Below, in pieces: positions 24,312 through 32,110 of a DNA stretch of 64,000 nucleotides. Each line of letters begins with the position of its first letter. Within the stretch, counting starts at the first letter, position 1. The notes below the pieces were generated by a model. It was not told the DNA's origin. It did no database searches and was given only the letters and a program-made list of their open reading frames with translations. The stretch is from DDH964 sp963806685. GTDB lineage: Bacteria; Desulfobacterota; Desulfuromonadia; Desulfuromonadales; DDH964. The stretch is taken from contig CAWDZB010000010.1 in the NCBI GenBank assembly GCA_963806685.1, positions 124,001 to 188,000 on the forward strand, given 5' to 3'. The position numbers and the translations under genes are program-made.

Positions 24312-24821
24312 TCAGTCGATCTTGCGGAAAACGCTCGGCGCCGAGGCGCAGACCTCACAGGGGCCGTCGGGCGCTCCCTCGATGGTGTTGCCGCAGACCT
24401 GGCAGACGTAGTAGTCGACCCCGGCGTTCTTGCCGAGGTTGTCGAGGGCCTTCTGGTAGAGCTCGGCGTGGACCTGCTCCACCGCGTTGGCATAGGTGAA
24501 GCTGCGCAGGGCGGTGTCGAATCCCTCGCCGGTTGCCTCGTTGATCATTTCGGGATACATCTTGGTGAATTCGTGGGTCTCGCCGGAAATCGCCTCAGCC
24601 AGATTGGCCGCGGTCGAGTGGATGCCGCCGAGAGCCCGCAAATGAGCGTGGGCGTGCACCGTTTCCGCCTCAGCCGCAGCCCGGAAAAGCTTGGCCACCT
24701 GCAGGTGCCCCTCCTGTTCGGCCTTTTTGCCAAAGGCGAGGTATTTGCGGTTGGCCTGGGATTCGCCGGCAAATGCCTCCTGCAGATTCTTCTGGGTCTT
24801 GCTGCCGTTCAGATCGGGCAT
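24312..24821 (-). CDS. rbr: Rubrerythrin
   Basis: A 169-residue non-haem iron protein that reduces hydrogen peroxide in anaerobes. The four-helix diiron domain shows the carboxylate-rich pattern: EAFAGESQANRKYLAFG, AEAETVHAHAHL and then ANAVEQVHAELYQKAL, with Glu and His in the ligand positions. A C-terminal rubredoxin-like domain carries CQVCGNTIEG and CEVCAS, two Cys-x2-Cys pairs binding one iron. The start at 24821 has an AAGGAG site; an in-frame extension upstream overlaps the promoter and is rejected. It fits functionally with the superoxide reductase in this window, whose peroxide product rubrerythrin can remove, though one is exported and the other cytoplasmic. Confidence 0.95.
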   Translation of the reverse strand: MPDLNGSKTQKNLQEAFAGESQANRKYLAFGKKAEQEGHLQVAKLFRAAAEAETVHAHAHLRALGGIHSTAANLAEAISGETHEFTKMYPEMINEATGEGFDTALRSFTYANAVEQVHAELYQKALDNLGKNAGVDYYVCQVCGNTIEGAPDGPCEVCASAPSVFRKID

Positions 24822-24874
24822 CGGTTTTCTCCTTGGAAAAAAATCACGGCCGGGATCCGGCCGCACTGGCTGTG

Positions 24875-24902
24875 ATTGTACCCGCCAGGACACGAATGTC
24901 AA
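24875..24902 (-). promoter_or_regulatory. Promoter of the rubrerythrin gene
   Basis: On the minus strand TTGACA (24897-24902), 16 nt, TACAAT (24875-24880), about 55 nt before the ATG. The -35 box sits next to the 3' end of the potassium-channel regulator gene. Confidence 0.7.
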
Positions 24903-24907
24903 CCATC

Positions 24908-25567
24908 CTAGCGTGTCGTCCGGCAGGCGCGCTCCACGTCCTCGGTGCGGCCGATCAGCACCAGCAAGTCGCTGTCCTTGATCAGGTGGGTCGCCGGCGG
25001 GGAGATATTGAATTCGTCGGTCAGCACGTCCTTGATGCCGATGATCGTCACGTTAAATTTTCCACGCAGGTCGAGCTCGATCAGGTTCTTGCCGATGAAG
25101 TGGGCCGGCGGGGCGGTCTCGGTAATAGAATACTCGTCGGCCAGCGGAATGTATTCGAGGACGTTGGGACTGGCCAGGCTGCGGGCGACCTTCACCGCCA
25201 TGTCCTTCTCCGGAAAGATGATCTCGCTGGCGCCGATCTTCTCCAGGATCCGGCCGTGGTCCTCGTCGATGGCCTTGACCAGGATACGCGGCACCTTGAG
25301 TTCCTTGAGGTAGAGGGTGATCAGGGTCGAGAGGTGGGAACGTTCGCCGGTGGAGACGATCACCGCATCCATTTCGGCGATCCCCTGCCCCTTGAGAAAC
25401 TCCTTGTTGGCGGCATCGCCGAGGATGGCGTAGGAGGCATGGTCCTGGATGCGCTGGACCTTCTCCCGGTCGGTGTCGATGGCGACCACCTCGTGTCCCT
25501 GGCGATAGAGGGTGCTGGCGACGTAAAAGCCGAAATTGCCCAGGCCGATGACACAGACACGTTTCAT
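24908..25567 (-). CDS. TrkA/KtrA family potassium uptake regulator (RCK)
   Basis: The cytoplasmic gating subunit of a potassium importer, 219 residues. The RCK_N Rossmann domain begins MKRVCVIGLGNFGFYVA (G-x-G-x-x-G) with the acidic end of strand 2 at AIDTDREKV, so NAD(H) or ATP/ADP binding is expected. The RCK_C domain starts near residue 135 (EYSITETAPPAHFIGKNLIE) and ends with LLVLIGRTEDVE. The ATG at 25567 is preferred over an in-frame GTG six codons upstream because an AAAGGA site lies in front of it. The gene follows the pore subunit after 30 nt on the same strand, the usual KtrB-KtrA order. Confidence 0.93.
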   Translation of the reverse strand: MKRVCVIGLGNFGFYVASTLYRQGHEVVAIDTDREKVQRIQDHASYAILGDAANKEFLKGQGIAEMDAVIVSTGERSHLSTLITLYLKELKVPRILVKAIDEDHGRILEKIGASEIIFPEKDMAVKVARSLASPNVLEYIPLADEYSITETAPPAHFIGKNLIELDLRGKFNVTIIGIKDVLTDEFNISPPATHLIKDSDLLVLIGRTEDVERACRTTR

Positions 25568-25597
25568 GGGACAGATCCTTTCCACTGAAGACCGGCA

Positions 25598-26965
25598 TCA
25601 GCCGATCATCAGGTTTTCCTCGGAATAGCGAACCGGATGCGACTGGCGGCGACGGACGATGGTGAAGGCGAGGGTCAGTAGCCCGACCCGGCCGACGAAC
25701 ATCAGTAGGATGATGATCAGTTTGCCCGCCGGGACCAGCCGGGCGGTCGCCCCCAGCGACAGGCCGACGGTGGCGAAGGCGGAGATCGCCTCGAAAGTGT
25801 AGTCCATGAACACCCCGCGGCTGGCGCCGAAGGAGAGCCCCGGCAGTTGCACCGCCAGCAAGGCGAAGGTGGCGGCGGCGATGAGCAGGGCGGCGAGCAT
25901 GACCAGGGTCAGAGTCTTGGTCTCCACTTCCTCGGGGACGGTGCGGCGGAAGACGTTGGTATGGGAGAGGCCCTTCAGCCGGCTGTGCAGGATGGCCACG
26001 AACAGCGCCAGGCTGGTGGTCTTGATGCCGCCGCCGGCCGAACCAGGGGAGGCGCCGACGAACATCAGGAACATCATCAGCAGCAGGCTCGCCGCCCCGA
26101 AGCGGTTGAGGTCGATAGTGTTGAAGCCGGCGGTGCGGGCGCTGACCGACTGGAAGAGGGTGATCCAGGTCCCTCCCCAGAAGCCGCGCCCCTTGAGGGC
26201 GGCATTGTATTCCAGCAGCCCGAGCAGCAGCGCGCCGCCGAAGATCAGGATCGCCGTGGTCAGAAAGACCAGCTTGGAATGGAGCGAGAGCCGGCGGCGC
26301 TCGGTCTTGGCCCGCCGCAGGTCGAGGACCTCCTTGATGACCAGAAAACCGACCCCGCCGAGAATGATCAGCGCCATGATCGTCAGGTTGACCAGCGGGT
26401 CGTTGCGGTAGCCGACCAGGCTGTCGGGAAAGAGCGCGAAGCCGGCGTTGCAGAAGGCGGAGACCGAGTGGAAGACGGCGTAGTAGAGGCCGCGCCCCCA
26501 ACCCAGGTCGGGAACGAAGCGGCAGGCCAGCAGCGCCGCGCCGGCCGCCTCGATGATCAGGGTCATGCGGATGATGTCATGGATCAGCTCGTGCAACGAT
26601 TCGACCGGGGTGTGCAGCAGGGTCTCATGAATGAGCCAGCGGCCGCGGGTACCGACTCCCATGCGCAGGTAGAAGAAGAGGTAGACCGAGAAGGTGGTTA
26701 TGCCCAGCCCGCCGATCTGAATCAGCAACAGCACCACCAACTGACCGAAGAGGGTCAGGCGGGTGCCGGTGTCGACCACCACCAGCCCGGTAACGCACTG
26801 GGCGCTGGTGGCGGTGAACAGAGCGTCGATAAAGGACAGGGGGGTACCGTGGGCGGCCACCGGCAGGGTCAATGCCGCGGCCCCGAGGAGAATGGACAAC
26901 CCGTAGTAGGTGATCAGGGCGGTCCCGGGGGAGAGTTTTTTCAGGCGCTGGATGAGAACGGTCAT
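25598..26965 (-). CDS. TrkH/KtrB family potassium transporter pore subunit
   Basis: The 455-residue membrane protein is built from four tandem M1-P-M2 units. The selectivity-filter regions are recognisable: TSAQCVTGLVV (first), FHSVSAFCNAGFALF (second), QSVSARTAGFNTID (third) and AISAFATVGLSLG (fourth), each with the single key Gly typical of Trk/Ktr/HKT channels. The intramembrane segment MFLMFVGASPGSAGGGIKT in the third unit is the gating loop. Its length matches KtrB. It is encoded directly upstream of its RCK partner and is divergent from the CoA-disulfide reductase gene. Confidence 0.95.
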   Translation of the reverse strand: MTVLIQRLKKLSPGTALITYYGLSILLGAAALTLPVAAHGTPLSFIDALFTATSAQCVTGLVVVDTGTRLTLFGQLVVLLLIQIGGLGITTFSVYLFFYLRMGVGTRGRWLIHETLLHTPVESLHELIHDIIRMTLIIEAAGAALLACRFVPDLGWGRGLYYAVFHSVSAFCNAGFALFPDSLVGYRNDPLVNLTIMALIILGGVGFLVIKEVLDLRRAKTERRRLSLHSKLVFLTTAILIFGGALLLGLLEYNAALKGRGFWGGTWITLFQSVSARTAGFNTIDLNRFGAASLLLMMFLMFVGASPGSAGGGIKTTSLALFVAILHSRLKGLSHTNVFRRTVPEEVETKTLTLVMLAALLIAAATFALLAVQLPGLSFGASRGVFMDYTFEAISAFATVGLSLGATARLVPAGKLIIILLMFVGRVGLLTLAFTIVRRRQSHPVRYSEENLMIG

Positions 26966-27079
26966 GGCTGCTCGAATTTTTCCGCGATGCTACTCCCAGC
27001 CACCCGCTCAAGGCAAGGAAAAATCCCCGCGGGAGATGAGCCACCCACCAAGGCATATTGTATTTTATATATTCAATAT

Positions 27080-27109
27080 TTGACATTTATTGACAACCTC
27101 CCGTATCAT
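27080..27109 (+). promoter_or_regulatory. Promoter of the CoA-disulfide reductase gene
   Basis: TTGACA (27080-27085), an 18-nt spacer and TATCAT (27104-27109) in an AT-rich stretch, with the ribosome site TGGAGGG at 27133-27139, ahead of the ATG at 27146. Confidence 0.65.
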
Positions 27110-27145
27110 TCCAGGGCAGTAAATCCCGGTTTCTGGAGGGTCAAG

Positions 27146-28840
27146 ATGATGAACTCAGCAGTGCGGCAGATCGTGATCATCGGCGGCGTCGCCGCCGGCA
27201 TGAAAGTGGCGGCCAGAACCCGGCGCCTCGACCCCCGAGCCCGGATTATCGTGATCGAGCGGGGATCGCAACTCTCCTACGGCGCCTGCGCCCTCCCTTA
27301 TTTCGTCGGAGGGCTGGTCGCCGAACTGGATGACGTGCGCAAAACCAACAACGGAACCCTGCGCGACGAAGCCTTCTTCAGCAAGGTCAAGGGGGTGGAG
27401 GTCCGCAGCCGCTGCGAGGCACTGGCCATCGACCGCCAGCGGCGCAGCGTCCGGATCCGCGAACTGGCAAGCGGCAGGGAAGAGGAATTGCCCTACGATG
27501 CCCTGGTCCTGGCCACCGGCAACCGGCCGATCGTGCCGCCCCTGCCGGGCATCGGGCTGGCCGGCGTCCGGACCCTGAAGAGCCCCGAGGATGCTGCGGC
27601 GATTGCAGAAGAAGCCACCCCGGGGCGCAGGGCAGTGATCGTCGGCGGCGGCCTGATCGGCCTGGAGATGGCTGAAGCCCTGACCGGTCGCGGCCTGGCG
27701 GTGACGCTGCTGGAGATGAAGGACCAGGTGCTGGCCTCGGCCCTCGATTTCGGCATGGCCGCCTTGGTCCACCGTGAACTGCGCAAGAACGGCGTCGAGC
27801 TGCGGCTGGAGGAGCCGCTGCAGGCCATTGCGGGGGAGGCGGGAAAGGTTACCGGCGTGGTCACCGCCAAGGGGAGCTACCCGGCCGATCTGGTGCTGCT
27901 GGCCATCGGCGTCCGCCCGGAGGTCACCCTCGCCCGCGAGGCGGGTCTGGCGATCGGCCCGACCGGGGCGATTGCCGTCGACCAGCGGCTGCAGAGCTCC
28001 GACCCGGCCATCTGGGCGGCCGGTGACTGCGCCGAGTGCCGCGACCTGCTCAGCGGCCGACCGGTCTACGTGCCGCTGGGCTCCACCGCCAACAAGCACG
28101 GGCGGGTGGTCGCCGACAATCTCTGCGGCCGGGAAGCAAGCTTTCCCGGGGTCCTCGGCACGCTGATCGTCAAGGTCTTCGGCCTCACCGTCGCCCGCAC
28201 CGGCCTCTCCGAGGAGGACGCCCACCTGGTGGGGGGCGATCCGGTGGCGATCCTCGCGCCCGCCCCCGACCGGACCCACATCTACCCCGGTGCCAAGCCG
28301 ATCGGCATCAAACTGATCGCCGATCGTGCCAGCCGCCGCCTGCTCGGCGCCCAGATCGTCGGTTTCGGTGCGGTCGACAAACGCATCGATGTGCTGGCCA
28401 CGGCCCTGACCTTCGGCGCCACCGTCGACCAGCTCGCCCAACTCGACCTCAGCTACGCGCCCCCATTCTCCGCGGCTATGGATCCCCTGCATCAGGCTGC
28501 CAACGCCCTGCGCAACAAGCTCGACGGGATCGGTGAGAGTCTATCGCCCCTGGAGGTGCGGGAGCTGCTGGCGGAGGGACGGCCGCTGCTGCTTCTCGAC
28601 GTGCGTTCCCCGGCCGAACACGCCGAAGTGCGCATTCCGGGCGCCACCCTGGTGCCGCTCGGCAGCCTGCGCGAGCGTCTCGACAGCCTGCCGCGGGACA
28701 TCGAGATCGTTCCGCTGTGCAAGATCAGCCTGCGCGGCTACGAGGCCCAGTGCATCCTGCGGGACGCCGGTTTTCCCCGGGTGCGCTACCTGGAAGGGGG
28801 GATTCTTGGCTGGCCCTTCGAACTCGACCAGGGAAGTTGA
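27146..28840 (+). CDS. CoA-disulfide reductase-type flavoprotein with C-terminal rhodanese domain
   Basis: A 564-residue fusion. The flavoprotein part starts IVIIGGVAAGMKVAARTRR (FAD Rossmann motif). Its redox-active single cysteine is Cys48, in SYGACALPYFVGG, where CoA-disulfide reductases and NADH oxidases of this family have S-x-x-N-C-G-L-P-Y. A second Rossmann motif, AVIVGGGLIGLEMAEAL, binds NAD(P)H, and ALGACGD-like wording appears as IWAAGDCAE. A rhodanese domain covers about residues 465-560 (LLLDVRSPAEHAEV), with its catalytic Cys in VPLCKISLRGYE. Related CoADR-Rhd enzymes reduce CoA disulfide, CoA persulfides or polysulfide, so a role in sulfur or thiol redox balance is likely. A start at 27149 is equally possible. 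Confidence 0.93.
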   Translation: MMNSAVRQIVIIGGVAAGMKVAARTRRLDPRARIIVIERGSQLSYGACALPYFVGGLVAELDDVRKTNNGTLRDEAFFSKVKGVEVRSRCEALAIDRQRRSVRIRELASGREEELPYDALVLATGNRPIVPPLPGIGLAGVRTLKSPEDAAAIAEEATPGRRAVIVGGGLIGLEMAEALTGRGLAVTLLEMKDQVLASALDFGMAALVHRELRKNGVELRLEEPLQAIAGEAGKVTGVVTAKGSYPADLVLLAIGVRPEVTLAREAGLAIGPTGAIAVDQRLQSSDPAIWAAGDCAECRDLLSGRPVYVPLGSTANKHGRVVADNLCGREASFPGVLGTLIVKVFGLTVARTGLSEEDAHLVGGDPVAILAPAPDRTHIYPGAKPIGIKLIADRASRRLLGAQIVGFGAVDKRIDVLATALTFGATVDQLAQLDLSYAPPFSAAMDPLHQAANALRNKLDGIGESLSPLEVRELLAEGRPLLLLDVRSPAEHAEVRIPGATLVPLGSLRERLDSLPRDIEIVPLCKISLRGYEAQCILRDAGFPRVRYLEGGILGWPFELDQGS

Positions 28841-28932
28841 TGGCTCACCTTGGTGGCCCTTGCACCGCGGCTTGCCAGTTGCGATTCCCGGGATTCCGAT
28901 TAAAATGGCGGCACATCCCGGGGAGGCGCCAC

Positions 28933-29379
28933 ATGAACTGCCAACACGTCGACAAGCTGGAATGCCCGGTCACGCTTTTTCTGTGTGACGGCATGGTCCG
29001 CGAGGGAAGCCTCTTCCTGACTCCCGCCAGCGCCAGCCATGGCGAAGCCCAGACCCCCCTCGAACTGGCCAACGAGCCGCCCCCTTTCTTCGCCTTTCGC
29101 AAGCCCGACGGCTCCTTCAGCCTGGTCAACAAGGCCACCGTCAGTCACTTGAGGTTCCGGCCCGGTCCCGCCCCCCCCGCTCCCGGTCCTCCTCTGGAGG
29201 TCCGCATGGTCTTTCCCGGCGGCGAGGTCCTGCAGGGAACCCTCACCCTGGCGGCCGCAGAGGAAAAAGGCCGCCTGGAGGAAATTTTCGGCGTCCGGCG
29301 CGGGTTTTTCCTTCTCGACTGCGGCTCCGCCCATTACTTGGTCAACTCCCGGCTGATCTGCGAAATTAATCCCCTTTGA
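28933..29379 (+). CDS. Hypothetical protein with two similar halves
   Basis: A 148-residue protein with a GGGGAGG ribosome site before the ATG; no signal peptide or membrane segment. I do not recognise a family. The two halves look like copies of one beta-rich module. The first has VTLFLCDGMVREGSLFL, then PPFFAFRKPDGSFSLVNK; the second has VRMVFPGGEVLQGTLTL, then GFFLLDCGSAHYLVNSR. Each runs strand, glycine turn, strand, then FF, a short loop and LVN. A Pro-rich linker (RPGPAPPAPGPP) joins them. It is 92 nt after the CoA-disulfide reductase gene and may be co-transcribed. Its stop codon is directly followed by the 3' end of group II intron copy B. Confidence 0.75.
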   Translation: MNCQHVDKLECPVTLFLCDGMVREGSLFLTPASASHGEAQTPLELANEPPPFFAFRKPDGSFSLVNKATVSHLRFRPGPAPPAPGPPLEVRMVFPGGEVLQGTLTLAAAEEKGRLEEIFGVRRGFFLLDCGSAHYLVNSRLICEINPL

Positions 29380-31314
29380 ATCGGGTAGGAGGCGGGGTTA
29401 CCCCCGCCGTCCTCCCACACCACCGTGCGTACGGTTCCGTACACGGCGGTTCACAAGGCACACTGAAAGCGTCTGAGGTGGTCGATTAGCGAAACCAACC
29501 CCAGGTTGTCGAAGAAAGATTTGCGAAACGCATCGTGCATGTGCGAGGCTCCTGAGTTGTACCAGGGGCCCCGCCCGTTTTGGGCCGATTTCCAGGCCCG
29601 CTGTTCCGTCAATCCCCGTCGCATCAGATTCCTGGCCCGGGTGAAAGGGCGCTTCCACTGCCGCCACAGGATGCAGCGCAGTTTCCGCCGGACCCAGCCA
29701 TCCAGTTCTTCGAAGATGCCTTTGACTTCCGCCAGACGGAAATAGGCGATCCAGCCCCGGAGCTTCGGGGCGGACTCTTCGATGACTTTCTTGAGGCTGT
29801 GCCCCCTTCCCCGCCGAAAAACCTGCCTGAGATTGGCCTTGAGCCGCTTCACGGAAGAGTCCGCCACTTTCAGGCGCGGCTTCTTGTGAAAGCTCATGCT
29901 GTAGCCCAGAAAGGTCCTCTGCCAGGGTCGGTCAACGGCGCTTTTGGCGCGGTTGACCTTGAGCTTGAGCCGCTGTTCGAGAAACCGGGTCAACGAGGCC
30001 ATCACCCGCTCCGCAGACCGGCGACTATGAACGTAGATGTTACAGTCGTCGGCATAGCGGCAGAAGGCATGGCCGCGCTTCTCCAGTTCCTTGTCGAACT
30101 CGTCGAGCAGGATGTTCGACAACAAGGGTGAGATCGGGCCGCCTTGCGGCGTCCCCTCCACCCGGGGCGAGACAATCCCTCCTTCGAGAACTCCGGCCGT
30201 CAGGTAGTTGCGAATCAGTTGCAGCACCCGACGGTCTTTAACCTTGCGAGCCACACGTGCCATGAGCACGTCGTGCCCCACCCGGTCGAAGAACTTCTCC
30301 AGGTCGATATCGACCACCCAGCGTCGCCCCTCGGACACACGCCTGCGGGCGACCTCAACGGCCTGATGGGCGCTCCTTCCGGGCCGAAACCCGTAGGAGC
30401 TCTCGGAGAAGTCCGGTTCGAACAGCCGCATCAGCTCCTGATGCAGCGCCTGCTGAATGACCCGGTCCAGCACCGTGGGGATGCCGAGCATGCGCATCCC
30501 GCCGCCGGGCTTGGGGATTTCCACCCTGCGCACCGGCCGGGGCTGATAGGTCCCGTTCAGCAGCTCTTCCTTGATGCGCGGCCACTCCTTCTTCAGATAG
30601 TCCTTGAGGTCGCGAACCGGCATCCCGTCGATGCCGGGCGCCCCCTTGTTGCTGACCACCCGCTCGTAGGCCGCCATCATGTTGCCGCGGCTGACAACTT
30701 CCTCCATCAGTCGCGTCTCCACTTCCGTCCAGGAAGGTTCCCGGCATGCCGTGACGCTTGACGCACCTCCGCCGTACTCTCGCGACTTCCGGTCGCTACC
30801 CTCGGGCGCGGCCTCTGGCATCTCAGCCAGAGCTTCTGCTTCCTCGATCGTCATCGAAATTCGGGGCTCCTGACAGGCGCCTCGTGTTCGGCCCTTCACC
30901 GAGGTGGTCAGTCCCGGCTACTATGGCCTCTGCTGACTTCTGCCGACCCGTCCCGACGCCTCTCGGCGCCGGTAGCACGAGGCAGATCGGCAGATCTCCC
31001 AGGGTAATGCGCGTGACCTTCCTCCCATACACCCGCCGCATCTACAGCCCCACCCTCCCGGATGGCTATCGGGCTTTGAAGATCTATGCCTTCTCGCCCG
31101 GATGGGACTGCCTCGTATGCGATTTCTGTTCGTCGGGCCGGGAGTTTGCCTGCGGCTTCCTTCAGATTCCACCTCGCGGTGGACACCCTTGCCGTTCAGC
31201 TAGCGGTTCCCGCCATCAGGGTCCGCAGGGGACTTGCACCCCCAAGTCACCGATTCACCACCACAGTGAATCAGACAGCGCCAGTCAAGGCGCTACGCGC
31301 CATGCCTGGCGCAC
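29380..31314 (-). mobile_element. Group II intron, class C type, copy B
   Basis: A second full-length 1935-bp copy in the same orientation as copy A, 26,913 bp away. The 5' end at 31314 (GTGCGCC on the minus strand) and 3' end at 29380 (CCCGAT) match exactly. Position for position the only difference I found is at 29682 (T) versus 2769 (C), which does not change the protein. It lies between the hypothetical protein stop at 29379 and the terminator hairpin of the PEGA lipoprotein gene, 8 nt past the stem. All parts needed for splicing and mobility appear intact. Confidence 0.93.
29451..30899 (-). CDS. ltrA: Group II intron reverse transcriptase/maturase, copy B
   Basis: The 482-residue protein is identical in sequence to the one in copy A, with the same YADD catalytic box, GTPQGGPISPLLSN block, maturase region and class C tail, and no endonuclease domain. 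Two identical intact proteins argue for recent duplication by retrohoming rather than old inheritance. Either protein could act on both intron RNAs. Confidence 0.96.
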   Translation of the reverse strand: MKGRTRGACQEPRISMTIEEAEALAEMPEAAPEGSDRKSREYGGGASSVTACREPSWTEVETRLMEEVVSRGNMMAAYERVVSNKGAPGIDGMPVRDLKDYLKKEWPRIKEELLNGTYQPRPVRRVEIPKPGGGMRMLGIPTVLDRVIQQALHQELMRLFEPDFSESSYGFRPGRSAHQAVEVARRRVSEGRRWVVDIDLEKFFDRVGHDVLMARVARKVKDRRVLQLIRNYLTAGVLEGGIVSPRVEGTPQGGPISPLLSNILLDEFDKELEKRGHAFCRYADDCNIYVHSRRSAERVMASLTRFLEQRLKLKVNRAKSAVDRPWQRTFLGYSMSFHKKPRLKVADSSVKRLKANLRQVFRRGRGHSLKKVIEESAPKLRGWIAYFRLAEVKGIFEELDGWVRRKLRCILWRQWKRPFTRARNLMRRGLTEQRAWKSAQNGRGPWYNSGASHMHDAFRKSFFDNLGLVSLIDHLRRFQCAL

Positions 31315-31322
31315 ACAGCAAA

Positions 31323-31348
31323 GCGGCAGGCCCCGAAGGGCCTGCCGC
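31323..31348 (-). terminator. Intrinsic terminator of the PEGA lipoprotein gene
   Basis: An 11-bp stem GCGGCAGGCCC with a tetraloop (CGAA on the plus strand), followed on the minus strand by TTTGCTGT, then the first base of intron copy B at 31314. Confidence 0.85.
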
Positions 31349-31375
31349 CTGAATCACACCGTTACCGAACCGGAC

Positions 31376-31780
31376 TCAGAAGGGTCGGGTCGGGGAGGAT
31401 TTTTCTGCCTGGGCCGTAAGCTGCGGCGCGGCCTTCTTCATCACGAAATTGTAGCTGTCCTTGAGCTTCTTGGTGAAAAAGGTCCCGAGCCACAGCGGGC
31501 TCCAGACCAGCCCCGCGGCGAGCCAGCCGTTGCGGGCACTGACATCCGTTTCGTCGGCCTTGATGCTGTATTCCAGCGCGTCGTAGCCGGGTTTCTCCAC
31601 GGTGACCGCGAAAGAGCTGCCGGTGCTGGTGGAGTATTCGTACTTGCACGGGGTCACGCCGATCGCCTTGCCATCGACAAATACCTGGGCGCCAGCCGGC
31701 TCGGAAAGGATCATGGCCTGGTTGGCACAGGCGCTGGTGAAGAAGGCCAGGATGGCAAGGGCCAGCAACTTCTTGATCAT
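31376..31780 (-). CDS. PEGA domain lipoprotein
   Basis: A 134-residue protein with a lipoprotein signal: hydrophobic MIKKLLALAILAFFTSAC, with the lipobox ending at Cys18. It contains a PEGA-type beta domain, ILSEPAGAQVFVDGKAIGVTPCKY, the classic P-x-G-A-x-V-x-(V/I)-D-G-x-x-x-G-x-T-P pattern, continuing FAVTVEKPGYDALEY. A hydrophobic stretch GWLAAGLVWSPLWLGTFF near residues 85-102 may be membrane-associated. PEGA domains are common in surface and S-layer-associated proteins; the function here is unknown. It is a single gene with its own terminator. Confidence 0.85.
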   Translation of the reverse strand: MIKKLLALAILAFFTSACANQAMILSEPAGAQVFVDGKAIGVTPCKYEYSTSTGSSFAVTVEKPGYDALEYSIKADETDVSARNGWLAAGLVWSPLWLGTFFTKKLKDSYNFVMKKAAPQLTAQAEKSSPTRPF

Positions 31781-32110
31781 CAGGAAACCTCTTTTCCGTC
31801 AGGGAAATTTCGGGGGGGGGGAAGACAGACAGCGGATAAGTAAATTTGCATCGACCGTGCCAAGTATCTGTTTTTGCGAAACTTTTATCGGGAGTGAAGG
31901 AGGCCGGCCTGGGGCGGGAACCGGGTTGAGGGAATTCTTCCCATGATTCCGATAGATTAGCCATCCGGATCGACCTGTTTTAGGTGCATCCTCCTGCGCC
32001 AACCTTCATTGTGGCCAAACCCCCGTTCCGGCGACTTTTTTCGAATCCGGCATTTCACCGGTGGAATTGCCACAGTTTGTTGCACACTGTGTCAATTGGA
32101 GCACAGTTTT
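31781..32110. other. 330-bp gap between PEGA lipoprotein and uvrA
   Basis: No gene supported. A ten-G run occupies 31812-31821, close to the ribosome site of the PEGA gene. Near the uvrA end the short words CACAGTTT, ACACTGTG and CACAGTTTTT (32070-32117) form partial inverted repeats that may serve as the uvrA terminator. The promoter for the PEGA gene should lie in the first 150 bp but no clear pair of boxes stands out. Confidence 0.45.

Noticed and set aside
25847..27145. N-terminal extension of the CoA-disulfide reductase frame
   Set aside because: The open frame continues upstream only as antisense of trkH. The FAD motif begins right after the ATG at 27146, which has its own ribosome site and promoter.
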